Shown in pieces: positions 1 to 7,011 of a DNA stretch of 12,987 nucleotides. Source of the DNA: an uncultured Acidimicrobium sp. (lineage in GTDB: Bacteria > Actinomycetota > Acidimicrobiia > Acidimicrobiales > Ilumatobacteraceae). Position 1 is the first letter of the stretch. Each line of letters starts with the position of its first letter. A program made the position numbers and the translations under genes. Location: NCBI GenBank assembly GCA_903895515.1, contig CAITUB010000002.1, forward strand, positions 1 to 12,987, read 5' to 3'. Under the pieces are notes generated by a model. It did not search any database, had not been told where the DNA came from, and saw nothing but the letters and a program-made list of their open reading frames with translations.

Positions 1-1
1 A

Positions 2-259
2 AGCGAGTTCCACCACCTGAATCATCTCGGGGTTGAACTTGAAGATTCAACACAGGTCGACCAATCAATTGAGCGATTCGAAAATCTTGGGCTTGTAGAA
101 AAGATCGAAAAGGACACGGTGTGTTGTTATGCCAAGCAGGACAAAGTGTGGGTGCAATCTCCGGATGATGCGCCGTGGGAGTTTTATACCGTGTTGGCAG
201 ACTCGCCATCATTTTTTATCAAAGTAGATGGAGTTGATGGATCGGCGTGCTGCTCATGA
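2..259 (+). CDS. arsI: ArsI/CadI-type glyoxalase-fold dioxygenase, 3' fragment
   Basis: This is the C-terminal part (85 residues plus stop) of a vicinal-oxygen-chelate protein; the start lies left of the window. ArsI family members are Fe(II)-dependent C-As lyases that demethylate trivalent methylarsenicals, and actinobacterial homologues are often named cadmium-induced protein CadI. Visible marks are an NHLGVE strand whose His (fragment residue 8) should be an iron ligand, the Cys-Cys pair at fragment residues 41-42 in TVCCYAKQDKVWV that binds the arsenical, and WEFYTVLAD, whose Glu 60 should be the third iron ligand. The tail ends with another Cys-Cys pair (ACCS). The TGA overlaps the next ATG by 4 bases, so it is cotranscribed with the aquaporin and arsC genes. 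The family call is strong; the substrate (organoarsenical or general metal response) is inferred from the neighbours. Confidence 0.85.
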   Translation, partial: SEFHHLNHLGVELEDSTQVDQSIERFENLGLVEKIEKDTVCCYAKQDKVWVQSPDDAPWEFYTVLADSPSFFIKVDGVDGSACCS

Positions 260-912
260 TGCGTCGTTTAAGTGCAGAAGCACTGGGCACTGGCTTATTG
301 ATCATTGCTGTTATTGGTTCGGGCATCATGGCCGAGCGATTGACGCAAGATATTGCTTTGCAGTTGTTGTGTAATGCGGTTGCTACAGGTGGCGCTCTCG
401 TTGCGTTGATTCTGATTTTTGCCCCAGTTTCGGGAGCATCGTTTAACCCAATCGTTGGCATTGTGGGCACATTACTTGGAGAGGGAACTTGGAAAGACAC
501 AGCCTTGTATGCGGTTGCTCAAACAATCGGTGGTTGCATCGGTGCAGTCATTGCCAATGTGATGTTTGATCTGGATGCAATTAACTTGTCGGAAAAGGTT
601 CGTACTGGATCAAACATCTGGGTTTCTGAAGCTGTTGCATCTGTTGGCTTGCTTGTGGTGATTTACGGAACCATTCGCGCCAAGCGTGCCAACTTGGTTC
701 CGTTCACCGTTGCCGCATGGATTACTGGCGCATATTTCTTTACATCGTCAACATCAATTGCAAATCCGGCAGTAACCGTCGCGCGAACGCTGAGCAACAC
801 GTTTGCTGGCATCGCCCCAGAGTCAGCACCAATGTTCATAGTTATGCAACTCATCGGTGCGGTTATTGGTTTCGGAATCATTCGCTTCGTATTCGAAGAG
901 AGTGCAGCGTGA
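256..912 (+). CDS. AqpS-like aquaporin (MIP family), probable arsenite channel
   Basis: A 218-residue major intrinsic protein with the usual six hydrophobic helices and two half-helix loops. The first loop motif is NPI (residues 64-66, in GASFNPIVG) instead of NPA; the second is a normal NPA (170-172). The residue right after the second NPA is Val 173, where water channels and glycerol facilitators carry the Arg of the aromatic/arginine filter. A wider, less polar filter would suit a neutral solute such as As(OH)3. In Sinorhizobium meliloti, AqpS stands beside ArsC in place of an efflux pump and lets arsenite made by ArsC leave down its gradient; the placement here suggests the same job. The ATG at 256 overlaps the upstream TGA (ATGA); a second ATG follows at 259 and a GTG lies at 247. 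The stop overlaps the arsC GTG. The family call is firm; arsenite transport is inferred. Confidence 0.88.
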   Translation: MMRRLSAEALGTGLLIIAVIGSGIMAERLTQDIALQLLCNAVATGGALVALILIFAPVSGASFNPIVGIVGTLLGEGTWKDTALYAVAQTIGGCIGAVIANVMFDLDAINLSEKVRTGSNIWVSEAVASVGLLVVIYGTIRAKRANLVPFTVAAWITGAYFFTSSTSIANPAVTVARTLSNTFAGIAPESAPMFIVMQLIGAVIGFGIIRFVFEESAA

Positions 913-1319
913 GCGAATCACGAATTCCCGGCGTGTTGTTCTTGTGTACGCATAACGCGGGCCGTAGTCAAATGGGCGCAGGGTTTATGCGCTCGTTTGC
1001 CGGCGACAAAGTTCGCGTGCTGTCTGGTGGTTCCGAGCCTGCGTCGAAGGTGAATCCTTCAGCGGTTGAAGCAATGGACGAATTGGGAATCGATATCGCC
1101 GACTATGTGCCGCAGAAGTGGTCGATGGAAATGCTTCACGAAGTTGATGTCGTTGTCACCATGGGTTGTGGAGACACCTGCCCGTACATTCCTGGCAAGC
1201 GCTATGTGGATTGGCCACTTGACGACCCAGCTGGCCAAGGTGTTGATGCAGTGCGTCCAATTCGCGATCAGATTAAGACGCTTGTTGAATCATTGTTGAC
1301 AGAACTTGGTGTTCGTTAA
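909..1319 (+). CDS. arsC: Arsenate reductase, low-molecular-weight phosphatase fold
   Basis: A 136-residue cytoplasmic enzyme that reduces arsenate to arsenite. The phosphatase loop is C-X5-R (Cys 13 to Arg 19, CTHNAGRS), followed by the second cysteine region MGCGDTCP (Cys 87, Cys 91) and the acid loop DWPLDDPAG, which supplies the general acid Asp. The CGDTC form and short length resemble the actinobacterial enzymes that in Corynebacterium work with mycothiol and mycoredoxin, so that mechanism is likely but not shown. The start is GTG 909, inside the aquaporin stop (GTGA), with GAAGAGAG six bases upstream as a ribosome site. The frame is open upstream to 717, but that extension has no homology to the family. 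The stop TAA shares TTAA with the stop of the convergent gene. Confidence 0.93.
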   Translation: MSESRIPGVLFLCTHNAGRSQMGAGFMRSFAGDKVRVLSGGSEPASKVNPSAVEAMDELGIDIADYVPQKWSMEMLHEVDVVVTMGCGDTCPYIPGKRYVDWPLDDPAGQGVDAVRPIRDQIKTLVESLLTELGVR

Positions 1320-2251
1320 CTTTCGTAGGTAGCAAACAACTCTGCAACAGCTTTTGCTTGTCCGCCGCTAGTGGACGACATCACGGCAATCGGGAGAACA
1401 CCTGCATTCGCCCATGCGGCAAATTGTTCCCGCACCTGAGATGCATTTCCCGAAATGGTGCAATCGCGTAGCCATTCATCGGTCATGGCCTGTTGCAATT
1501 GTTCAGCAAGCGATTCTTTTGGAGTGTTGGCGATGATCGATTCGATGTTGTCCATTTCTTTGTCGTAGCCAGCCACTCGCCAGTAGTTGCGATAGTTGGG
1601 GAGCGATACATATCCCGTCAGTGTTTTGCGATGGATGGCAAACGCAGCATCGAGATCTTCACTGACCACTGTTGGCACCATGTTGGACATGAAGAACTGA
1701 CCGCGAAGCGCTTCTGGAATGGATGCAACCTGTCGGCTGACGTCGCGCAGTGAAGCATTTGCCCAAATTGCTCCCTGCGACACCTCGGTGGAAAGCGCAA
1801 GCATTTTGTCGCGCAGTGTTGCCAGAAAAATCTGAGGAAGTTGTCCGGAAAACCGTTCGTTAGCGCGCATCGCCTGGACGTAGTTGGCAATATCCGAAAG
1901 TGGTTTTCCCGTAGCAACTCCCAGTCGTTGCACCACTGGACCATGACTCACTCCAATTCCAAGACCAAATCGTCCACCAGAAACCTCATGAATATGCGCT
2001 GCGGTGTTTCCTAGTTCAACCGGGTGGCTGTAATACATCGGTTGAATCGATGTCCAAAACGGAATGGTCGATGTTGCATGCGCCAGCGACACACACAATC
2101 CGAGCGTCCCTCCCAAGCTTGGGCACGCTATGCCCGCAAAGCCGCGACGCTCTGCATCGACTGCTATGTCCAAGATGGCTTGGCGTTTAGTTGGCGATGC
2201 AACAAGAGAAATCGCGGGAAGTGTGTAGGTGGATGGCGAGAAAGTGATCAT
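1316..2251 (-). CDS. LLM-class (probably F420-dependent) oxidoreductase
   Basis: A 311-residue luciferase-like TIM-barrel protein. The signature block SGGRFGLGIGVSHGP (residues 91-105) followed by GKPLSDIANYVQAMRA (115-130) is the typical cofactor-side region of the class, and the WTSIQPMYYSHPVELGNTAA segment before it also fits. Actinobacterial members mostly use coenzyme F420 for hydride transfer, though FMN use cannot be excluded from sequence. The substrate is unknown. It is divergent from the pimA-like gene with about 40 bases between the starts and convergent with arsC with a 4-base overlap, so it is transcribed alone. ATG at 2251 is preceded on the - strand by AAGGAG (2267-2262), 10 bases away, making it one of the genes here with a normal leader. 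Confidence 0.85.
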   Translation of the reverse strand: MITFSPSTYTLPAISLVASPTKRQAILDIAVDAERRGFAGIACPSLGGTLGLCVSLAHATSTIPFWTSIQPMYYSHPVELGNTAAHIHEVSGGRFGLGIGVSHGPVVQRLGVATGKPLSDIANYVQAMRANERFSGQLPQIFLATLRDKMLALSTEVSQGAIWANASLRDVSRQVASIPEALRGQFFMSNMVPTVVSEDLDAAFAIHRKTLTGYVSLPNYRNYWRVAGYDKEMDNIESIIANTPKESLAEQLQQAMTDEWLRDCTISGNASQVREQFAAWANAGVLPIAVMSSTSGGQAKAVAELFATYES

Positions 2252-2254
2252 GGC

Positions 2255-2282
2255 TTGAATGCTCCTTGTACGGGCCTACCGT
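2255..2282 (+). promoter_or_regulatory. Candidate promoter of the pimA-like gene
   Basis: TTGAAT (2255-2260), a 16-base spacer, then TACCGT (2277-2282). Seven bases separate the hexamer from a GTG at 2290, which lies in frame two codons before the ATG at 2296. No Shine-Dalgarno sequence precedes either codon. Start of transcription near 2290 would give a leaderless or nearly leaderless mRNA. Confidence 0.35.
2262..2267 (-). promoter_or_regulatory. Shine-Dalgarno site of the LLM oxidoreductase gene
   Basis: AAGGAG on the - strand, 10 bases before the ATG at 2251. It supports that start and shows that this gene has a leader, unlike the divergent + strand gene. Confidence 0.6.
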
Positions 2283-2283
2283 A
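2278..2283 (-). promoter_or_regulatory. Candidate -10 element for the LLM oxidoreductase gene
   Basis: TACGGT on the - strand. Transcription would start near 2271 and give a leader of about 20 bases that carries the AAGGAG site. It overlaps the + strand TACCGT hexamer by five bases. No convincing -35 was found. Confidence 0.3.
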
Positions 2284-2295
2284 TATGCCGTGAAC

Positions 2296-3477
2296 ATGTT
2301 GCGCATTGCCATGGTGAGCCCGTACAGCGTTTCGGTTCCCGGTGGTGTGCAGGCACAGGTGCTTGGACTGGCTCGCGAATTGCGCCGAATCGGTCACGAA
2401 GTTCGTGTCCTTGCTCCATGTGATGGTCCGCCGCCCGAACCATTTGTTACACCACTTGGCAACAGTCTGCCGACGGCCGCCAATGGTTCGGTTGCACCAC
2501 TTGCACCGGACCCATCTGCAGCCATGCGCACCATTCGCGCGTTAAATGACGAAGCATTCGATGTCATCCACTTGCACGAACCAATTGTCCCTGGCCCAAC
2601 GGTGACAGCGCTGCTGTTAAAGCTTGCACCAACAGTTGGCACGTTTCATGCAGCAGGGGACTCCACGTCGTATCGGGTGTTGAACAAAACCGCGCGCTGG
2701 GCTGCAGAGCATTTAACCGTGCGTGTGGCAGTCAGTGAATCAGCAAAAGAACTTGCGAGCAGATATTTGGATGGCGAGTACACCGTGTTGTTCAACGGCA
2801 TCGAAGTTCAGCGTTACATGCGACCATCAACCCCACGCGAAACCTCTCCAACCATTTTCTTTTGTGGTCGCTACGAGCCGCGCAAAGGTTTAGAGATTTT
2901 GCTGCAGGCAATGGCGCACCTGCCAAAAAATGTGAAGCTGTGGATTGCGTCCGACGGTGCGGGTATCGATGATCTGCAAAATACTTATGGCGCAGATGAG
3001 CGCATTAATTGGCTTGGTCGTATAACCGAAGAAGACAAACTCGACAGGCTGGCGCGCTGTACCGCATTTTGTGCTCCGTCTTTGCGTGGCGAATCGTTTG
3101 GCATTGTGTTACTTGAAGCAATGGCTGCTGGTGCAACGCTTGTAGCAAGCAACATCAGTGGATACAACAACGTGGCGACACATGAAAAGAATGCATTGCT
3201 TGTAGAACCGGGGAACCCTGTGGCGCTTGCCGAGGCATTGAACGTGGCTACAACAAACGCAACGATCCGTGAACATCTTGTGGCAGGCGGGCATGCCCGT
3301 GCACAGGATTTTTCGATGCAGCGATTGGCAGAGTCGTATGTTGAGATTTACAACAAGCTGCTCAACGATGAGGCACAGCGTCTACTCGAAATTGCTCCGA
3401 ACCGATTTGTTGCAATGTTTGAAGACAGAGTGTTGCGTCGTCCGAAATTTCTGAATGGACGCCAGAACACCCATTGA
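2296..3477 (+). CDS. pimA: PimA-like GDP-mannose-dependent phosphatidylinositol alpha-mannosyltransferase
   Basis: A 393-residue GT-B fold, GT4-family glycosyltransferase. PimA transfers the first mannose from GDP-mannose to phosphatidylinositol at the inner face of the membrane, starting synthesis of phosphatidylinositol mannosides. The N-terminus SPYSVSVPGGVQAQVLGLAR (residues 8-27) holds the Gly-Gly loop typical of PimA. The C-terminal domain has GRYEPRKG, whose Arg and Lys contact the nucleotide phosphates, and the EX7E motif (Glu 266, Glu 274, in GESFGIVLLEAMAAG). Length and motifs match mycobacterial PimA closely. The ATG at 2296 agrees best with homologues; GTG 2290 is an alternative favoured by the promoter position. 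In Mycobacterium this gene follows pgsA and an acyltransferase gene; here an oppositely oriented oxidoreductase gene lies upstream. The GT4 call is certain; the exact acceptor is inferred. Confidence 0.85.
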   Translation: MLRIAMVSPYSVSVPGGVQAQVLGLARELRRIGHEVRVLAPCDGPPPEPFVTPLGNSLPTAANGSVAPLAPDPSAAMRTIRALNDEAFDVIHLHEPIVPGPTVTALLLKLAPTVGTFHAAGDSTSYRVLNKTARWAAEHLTVRVAVSESAKELASRYLDGEYTVLFNGIEVQRYMRPSTPRETSPTIFFCGRYEPRKGLEILLQAMAHLPKNVKLWIASDGAGIDDLQNTYGADERINWLGRITEEDKLDRLARCTAFCAPSLRGESFGIVLLEAMAAGATLVASNISGYNNVATHEKNALLVEPGNPVALAEALNVATTNATIREHLVAGGHARAQDFSMQRLAESYVEIYNKLLNDEAQRLLEIAPNRFVAMFEDRVLRRPKFLNGRQNTH

Positions 3478-3509
3478 TCACCTGATCTCTGCGTCTTGGA
3501 CTGGTGCCG

Positions 3510-3515
3510 TAGACT
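3510..3515 (+). promoter_or_regulatory. -10 element for leaderless lemA transcript
   Basis: TAGACT with exactly six bases (GCAAAC) before the ATG at 3522, so transcription would begin at the A of the start codon. No ribosome site lies in the 44-base gap after pimA, and no clear -35 is seen at the usual distance. Confidence 0.45.
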
Positions 3516-3521
3516 GCAAAC

Positions 3522-4076
3522 ATGAGCACAACATTGGTAGTAGTTCTCGTCCTCGTATTTCTTGCCCTTGTCGTTGGCGCTACGTATAACTCGCTGATTC
3601 GTCGACGCAATGAAGTGGACAACGCTTGGAGCCAAATTGACGTGCAGCTGAAGCGCCGTCTAGATCTCATCCCCAACCTCGTCGAGACGGTGAAGGGGTA
3701 CGCAGCCCATGAAAAAACGGCGCTTGAAGCCGTTATTGCTGCACGCAACTCGGGCTTGGCCGCATCGGCAAACCCGCACGCTCAGGCTTCTGCCGATAAC
3801 GCGATGACTGGTGCACTGCGCCAATTATTTGCATTGTCGGAGTCGTATCCAGACTTGAAGGCAAACCTTGGGTTTGTTTCGTTGCAAGAAGAACTTTCCA
3901 ATACCGAAAGTCGCATTGCCTATGCGCGGCAATTCTACGGAGACGCAGTTTCTACGTTTAATACAGCAATTCAAAAATTTCCCACCGTGTTACTCGCGGG
4001 CATGTTCGGTTTTTCGGCAAGAGATTTCTTTGAAGCAGAAGACGCCGCACGTGTTGTTCCGGAAGTGAAGTTCTAA
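3522..4076 (+). CDS. lemA: LemA family membrane protein
   Basis: A 184-residue protein with one N-terminal membrane helix (about residues 3-24) and a long helical domain. The motif NEVDNAWSQIDVQLKRRLDL followed by IPNLVETVKGYAAHEK (about 30-65) is the LemA hallmark. Later segments QEELSNTESRIAYARQFYGD and FNTAIQKFP also match the family. LemA proteins are widespread and their biochemical role is not established; they often stand next to membrane proteases or TPM-domain proteins. Here htpX follows after only two bases, so the pair is surely cotranscribed and a link to HtpX-type membrane proteolysis is plausible. The start fits a leaderless transcript. Family call firm, function unknown. Confidence 0.92.
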   Translation: MSTTLVVVLVLVFLALVVGATYNSLIRRRNEVDNAWSQIDVQLKRRLDLIPNLVETVKGYAAHEKTALEAVIAARNSGLAASANPHAQASADNAMTGALRQLFALSESYPDLKANLGFVSLQEELSNTESRIAYARQFYGDAVSTFNTAIQKFPTVLLAGMFGFSARDFFEAEDAARVVPEVKF

Positions 4077-4078
4077 CT

Positions 4079-4984
4079 ATGAATGACCTCATCGCATCAA
4101 ATAAACGTCGAACATTTTTCTTGATGTTCGGTTTTGTTCTCGTACTCGTCTTGGTTGGCTTCGCAGTTGGAACTCTCATCGGTAATGGCGTTACCGGCAC
4201 CATTATCGCACTCGTTATTTCTGCGGTAATGGCAGTGACGTCGTATTGGAAGTCAGACAAAATTGCGCTTGCTGTTAGCCGCGCTGTTCCAGCAGACGTC
4301 AACGAGTACCGACGCTTGCACAACCTTGTCGAAGGGCTATGCATCGCGGGCGGACTTCCAAAGCCGCAGGTGTACATCATTCATGACGATGCTCCGAATG
4401 CGTTTGCAACAGGACGCAACCCGAAGAACGCCGCAATTGCCATCACCACGGGGTTGCTCAATCAAATGAATCGCGTAGAACTTGAAGGCGTTGTTGCTCA
4501 CGAGTTGTCGCACATTAAGAACTACGACATCCTCGTTTCCACTTTGGCGGTCACCTTGGTCGGAACAATTGCACTGATCACCGACATGACATTGCGCATG
4601 ATGTGGTGGAACGGTGGGCGAGTGAGCCGCAGCGGAGACCGAAATGATCGAGGCAATCCGCTGGCCATTATTGGTTTCGTACTGTTACTGGTATCGCCAA
4701 TTATTGCGCGTGCAATGCAGGCCGCAGTCAGCCGACGCCGCGAAACACTTGCCGATGTTTCGGCAGTGCGCATGACGAGATACCCGCCAGGACTGATCTC
4801 GGCATTAGAAAAACTTCAGGCAGATAACACCGAAACACATTCGGCCAGCATGGCTACCGCTCATATGTGGATTGAACAACCGTTGTCGGGCGTGAAAGAC
4901 GCGGGCAGGTTAGGTATGTGGCATAAACTTTTTAATACCCACCCGCCTCTATCCGAGCGAATTGCTTTGCTCAGGGAGATGTAA
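4079..4984 (+). CDS. htpX: HtpX-like membrane zinc metalloprotease (M48 family)
   Basis: A 301-residue M48 peptidase. Two N-terminal membrane helices (about residues 12-35 and 38-56) are followed by the cytosolic catalytic region with HELSH (141-145) supplying two zinc ligands and the catalytic Glu. A hydrophobic pair follows (about 150-171 and 195-214), then RRRETLAD, whose Glu 222 is the expected third zinc ligand. The usual Tyr after that Glu is Thr here. HtpX degrades misfolded or damaged membrane proteins in concert with FtsH in other bacteria. The start lies two bases after the lemA stop, with only a weak ribosome site, so translation is probably coupled. The TAA is followed three bases later by the lipoprotein gene. 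Confidence 0.92.
   Translation: MNDLIASNKRRTFFLMFGFVLVLVLVGFAVGTLIGNGVTGTIIALVISAVMAVTSYWKSDKIALAVSRAVPADVNEYRRLHNLVEGLCIAGGLPKPQVYIIHDDAPNAFATGRNPKNAAIAITTGLLNQMNRVELEGVVAHELSHIKNYDILVSTLAVTLVGTIALITDMTLRMMWWNGGRVSRSGDRNDRGNPLAIIGFVLLLVSPIIARAMQAAVSRRRETLADVSAVRMTRYPPGLISALEKLQADNTETHSASMATAHMWIEQPLSGVKDAGRLGMWHKLFNTHPPLSERIALLREM
4973..4978 (+). promoter_or_regulatory. Shine-Dalgarno site of the DUF3048 gene
   Basis: AGGGAG, inside the last codons of htpX and nine bases before the ATG at 4988; it supports that start and cotranslation within the block. Confidence 0.5.
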
Positions 4985-4987
4985 ATC

Positions 4988-6037
4988 ATGAATCGTCGAA
5001 TAACTGTTTTAGGTTCCCGTTCACTGGTCATTGCAGCAGTCGTAGCGCTGTCTGCATGTGGAGGATCAAGCGGGTCATCCACAGCATCAACCGACTCGGT
5101 TCCAACCACAGATGTGGCAAGTGATGTTCCGGTTAACCCACTACTTGGAACTCCTCTAGAAGATCCGACAACAGCCACACGTCCCGCAATGGTGGTCAAG
5201 ATCGACAACCATCCAGGTGCCCGTCCTCAGGCAGGAATCAATCAGGCTGACATTATTTTTGAAGAGAATGTTGAAAAACTCACTCGCTATGCCGCGGTGT
5301 TCCAAAGTTTGGGTTCAGATCCAGTTGGACCAATTCGCAGTGGTCGCTTCCAAGACATCAACTTGCTCGGTTCGCTGAACAAGCCATTGTTCGTATGGAG
5401 CGGTGGTAACAGCAAGGTGTCCGCAGCGATTGCTAAATCAGATCTCACCGATCTCAGTTACTTAAAAGTAAATACTGATGGTGGATTCAAGCGCAGCGAA
5501 GACTACAAAGCTCCACACAACTTGTTCGCAGAAACCACGAAGCTATGGACGCTTGCTCCTGCAGGTTCATCAGCCCCGTCAACTCAGTTTGCGTATCGCA
5601 CCGTGAGCGATGCAAATGCTTCAACATCTAAAGAGGCCATTGGTCTGAAGGTGTCGATGGACGGCGTCAAAGCGCAATGGGATTGGGATGCAACTACAAA
5701 AGAGTGGGCACGCACGCAAGACGGCACACCAGTTGTTGACTCTGCCGATGTTGCTTTGTCGGTTCCTAACGTGATTGTTCTTGAAGTGGAGTACACCAAC
5801 TCATACAGCCCAATTTCAAAGACTCTTGGTTCGGGGAAGGCATACGTCTTCACCAATGGTGTGATGTACGAAGGCACTTGGACACGCACCGATCGCTTGA
5901 AGCCATTTGAGCTGAAGGATTCTGCTGGAGGCGTAATTAAGTTGACGCCCGGCCAGACATTTGTTGAAGTTGCGCGTGCTGGTAAAACCGCAGTGGTTGC
6001 TCCTGGCATGACGCAAGACGAGGTCAAATTCCCGTAA
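4988..6037 (+). CDS. DUF3048 (YerB-like) lipoprotein
   Basis: A 349-residue secreted lipoprotein. The signal peptide is MNRRITVLGSRS plus a hydrophobic stretch ending in the lipobox LSAC (acylated Cys 24), followed by a Ser/Thr-rich linker to about residue 60. The DUF3048 domain begins at RPAMVVKIDNHPGARPQAGI (65-84) and continues through GPIRSGRFQDINLL (114-127), the family's best conserved block. The region from about 225 to 349 matches the second, C-terminal DUF3048 domain. YerB homologues have no established function; the signal sequence places this one on the outer face of the membrane. It is the last gene of the lemA-htpX block and is followed by a 66-base gap holding the pdxS promoter. 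Confidence 0.88.
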   Translation: MNRRITVLGSRSLVIAAVVALSACGGSSGSSTASTDSVPTTDVASDVPVNPLLGTPLEDPTTATRPAMVVKIDNHPGARPQAGINQADIIFEENVEKLTRYAAVFQSLGSDPVGPIRSGRFQDINLLGSLNKPLFVWSGGNSKVSAAIAKSDLTDLSYLKVNTDGGFKRSEDYKAPHNLFAETTKLWTLAPAGSSAPSTQFAYRTVSDANASTSKEAIGLKVSMDGVKAQWDWDATTKEWARTQDGTPVVDSADVALSVPNVIVLEVEYTNSYSPISKTLGSGKAYVFTNGVMYEGTWTRTDRLKPFELKDSAGGVIKLTPGQTFVEVARAGKTAVVAPGMTQDEVKFP

Positions 6038-6090
6038 TTCGCGATCGGGATTTCCCCGAGTTGGCTTATGGGTCACGCAAGGCTGGTCGG

Positions 6091-6096
6091 TACGCT
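6091..6096 (+). promoter_or_regulatory. -10 element for leaderless pdxS transcript
   Basis: TACGCT with seven bases (TATTGCT) before the ATG at 6104 and no ribosome site. An in-frame ATG at 6068 lies upstream of this element and would add 12 residues that PdxS proteins lack. No convincing -35 was found. Confidence 0.45.
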
Positions 6097-6103
6097 TATT
6101 GCT

Positions 6104-7000
6104 ATGACTACTAGCAAGGGCAATTCGGCTTCTGGGCCAATGAGGGTAAATCGTGGCTTGGCAGAAATGCTCAAGGGCGGCGTCATTATGGACGTAGTCA
6201 ACCCAGAGCAGGCAAAGATTGCCGAAGATGCTGGCGCAACCGCGGTAATGGCTCTTGAACGCGTGCCTGCCGACATTCGTCGCGATGGTGGTGTCGCTCG
6301 CATGAGTGACCCAGAAATGATCGAAGGCATCAAAGCTGTTGTCACCATTCCAGTCATGGCAAAAGCTCGCATTGGTCACTTCGTTGAAGCACAGATTCTT
6401 GAAGCACTCGGCGTCGACTTTATTGACGAGTCTGAAGTGCTCACACCGGCCGACGAAACGCACCACATCGATAAATTCGCATTCACATCTCCGTTTGTGT
6501 GCGGTGCAACAAATCTCGGTGAGGCCCTTCGTCGCATTAGCGAAGGCGCTGCACTCATCCGTTCTAAAGGTGAAGCAGGAACGGGAAACGTTGTCGAAGC
6601 AGTTCGTCACTTGCGCAGTATTTTTGGTGATATTCGCCGCATTACACAGGCCGATTCTGCAGAGTTGTTTGATTGGGCGAAGAAGCTTGGTGCACCATTG
6701 CCACTCGTGCAAGAGATTGCAGAGACGGGCAAGTTGCAGGTACCGATCTTTTGTGCTGGCGGAATAGCCACACCTGCAGACGCAGCATTGGCAATGCAGC
6801 TTGGCGCAGAAGCGGTGTTCGTAGGGTCAGGCATTTTCAAGAGCGATGATCCGTCGCCACGCGCGAAAGCAATTGTTCAGGCAACTGCGCACTTCCGCGA
6901 TGCTCATGTGTTGGCAAAAGTAAGTCGCAATCTTGGCGCGCCGATGACCGGTATCGGAATGGACAAGATCAACGAGCGCTACGCCGACCGCGGCTGGTAA
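6104..7000 (+). CDS. pdxS: Pyridoxal 5'-phosphate synthase, PdxS synthase subunit
   Basis: A 298-residue TIM-barrel enzyme that builds pyridoxal 5'-phosphate from ribose 5-phosphate, glyceraldehyde 3-phosphate and ammonia delivered by PdxT. Catalytic residues are all present with a constant offset of +6 to Bacillus subtilis PdxS: Asp 30 (GGVIMDVV), Lys 87 (VMAKARIGHF) and Lys 155 (IRSKGEAGTG). The phosphate-binding segment GGIATPADAA and the LGAEAVFVGSGIFKS block are intact. The chosen ATG is supported by homologue length and the -10 element seven bases upstream. pdxT follows after 11 bases. The family assembles as a dodecamer that binds 12 PdxT subunits. Confidence 0.97.
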   Translation: MTTSKGNSASGPMRVNRGLAEMLKGGVIMDVVNPEQAKIAEDAGATAVMALERVPADIRRDGGVARMSDPEMIEGIKAVVTIPVMAKARIGHFVEAQILEALGVDFIDESEVLTPADETHHIDKFAFTSPFVCGATNLGEALRRISEGAALIRSKGEAGTGNVVEAVRHLRSIFGDIRRITQADSAELFDWAKKLGAPLPLVQEIAETGKLQVPIFCAGGIATPADAALAMQLGAEAVFVGSGIFKSDDPSPRAKAIVQATAHFRDAHVLAKVSRNLGAPMTGIGMDKINERYADRGW

Positions 7001-7011
7001 AGCAGCACCAC

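Noticed and set aside
717..908. N-terminal extension of arsC in an open frame
   Set aside because: Lies inside the aquaporin gene and has no ArsC similarity; GTG 909 gives the normal enzyme with a ribosome site and a GTGA overlap.
2279..2291. Direct repeat CCGT-N5-CCGT in the LLM/pimA intergenic region
   Set aside because: Four-base repeats are expected by chance and do not form a clear operator.
3362..3748. 128-codon open frame on the - strand across the pimA-lemA gap
   Set aside because: Mostly antisense to lemA and the pimA end; no recognisable protein features.
6045..6059. Inverted repeat TCGGG-ATTTC-CCCGA after the DUF3048 gene
   Set aside because: Only five base pairs and no following T run; too weak to call a terminator.
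6038..6103. Possible riboswitch or leader regulator before pdxS
   Set aside because: The gap is only 66 bases, and the -10 element places the transcript start at or next to the ATG, leaving no leader RNA.
5816..6712. 298-codon open frame on the - strand
   Set aside because: It is antisense to the end of the DUF3048 gene and to highly conserved pdxS, is unusually rich in Cys and His, and matches no family I recognise; a shadow frame.
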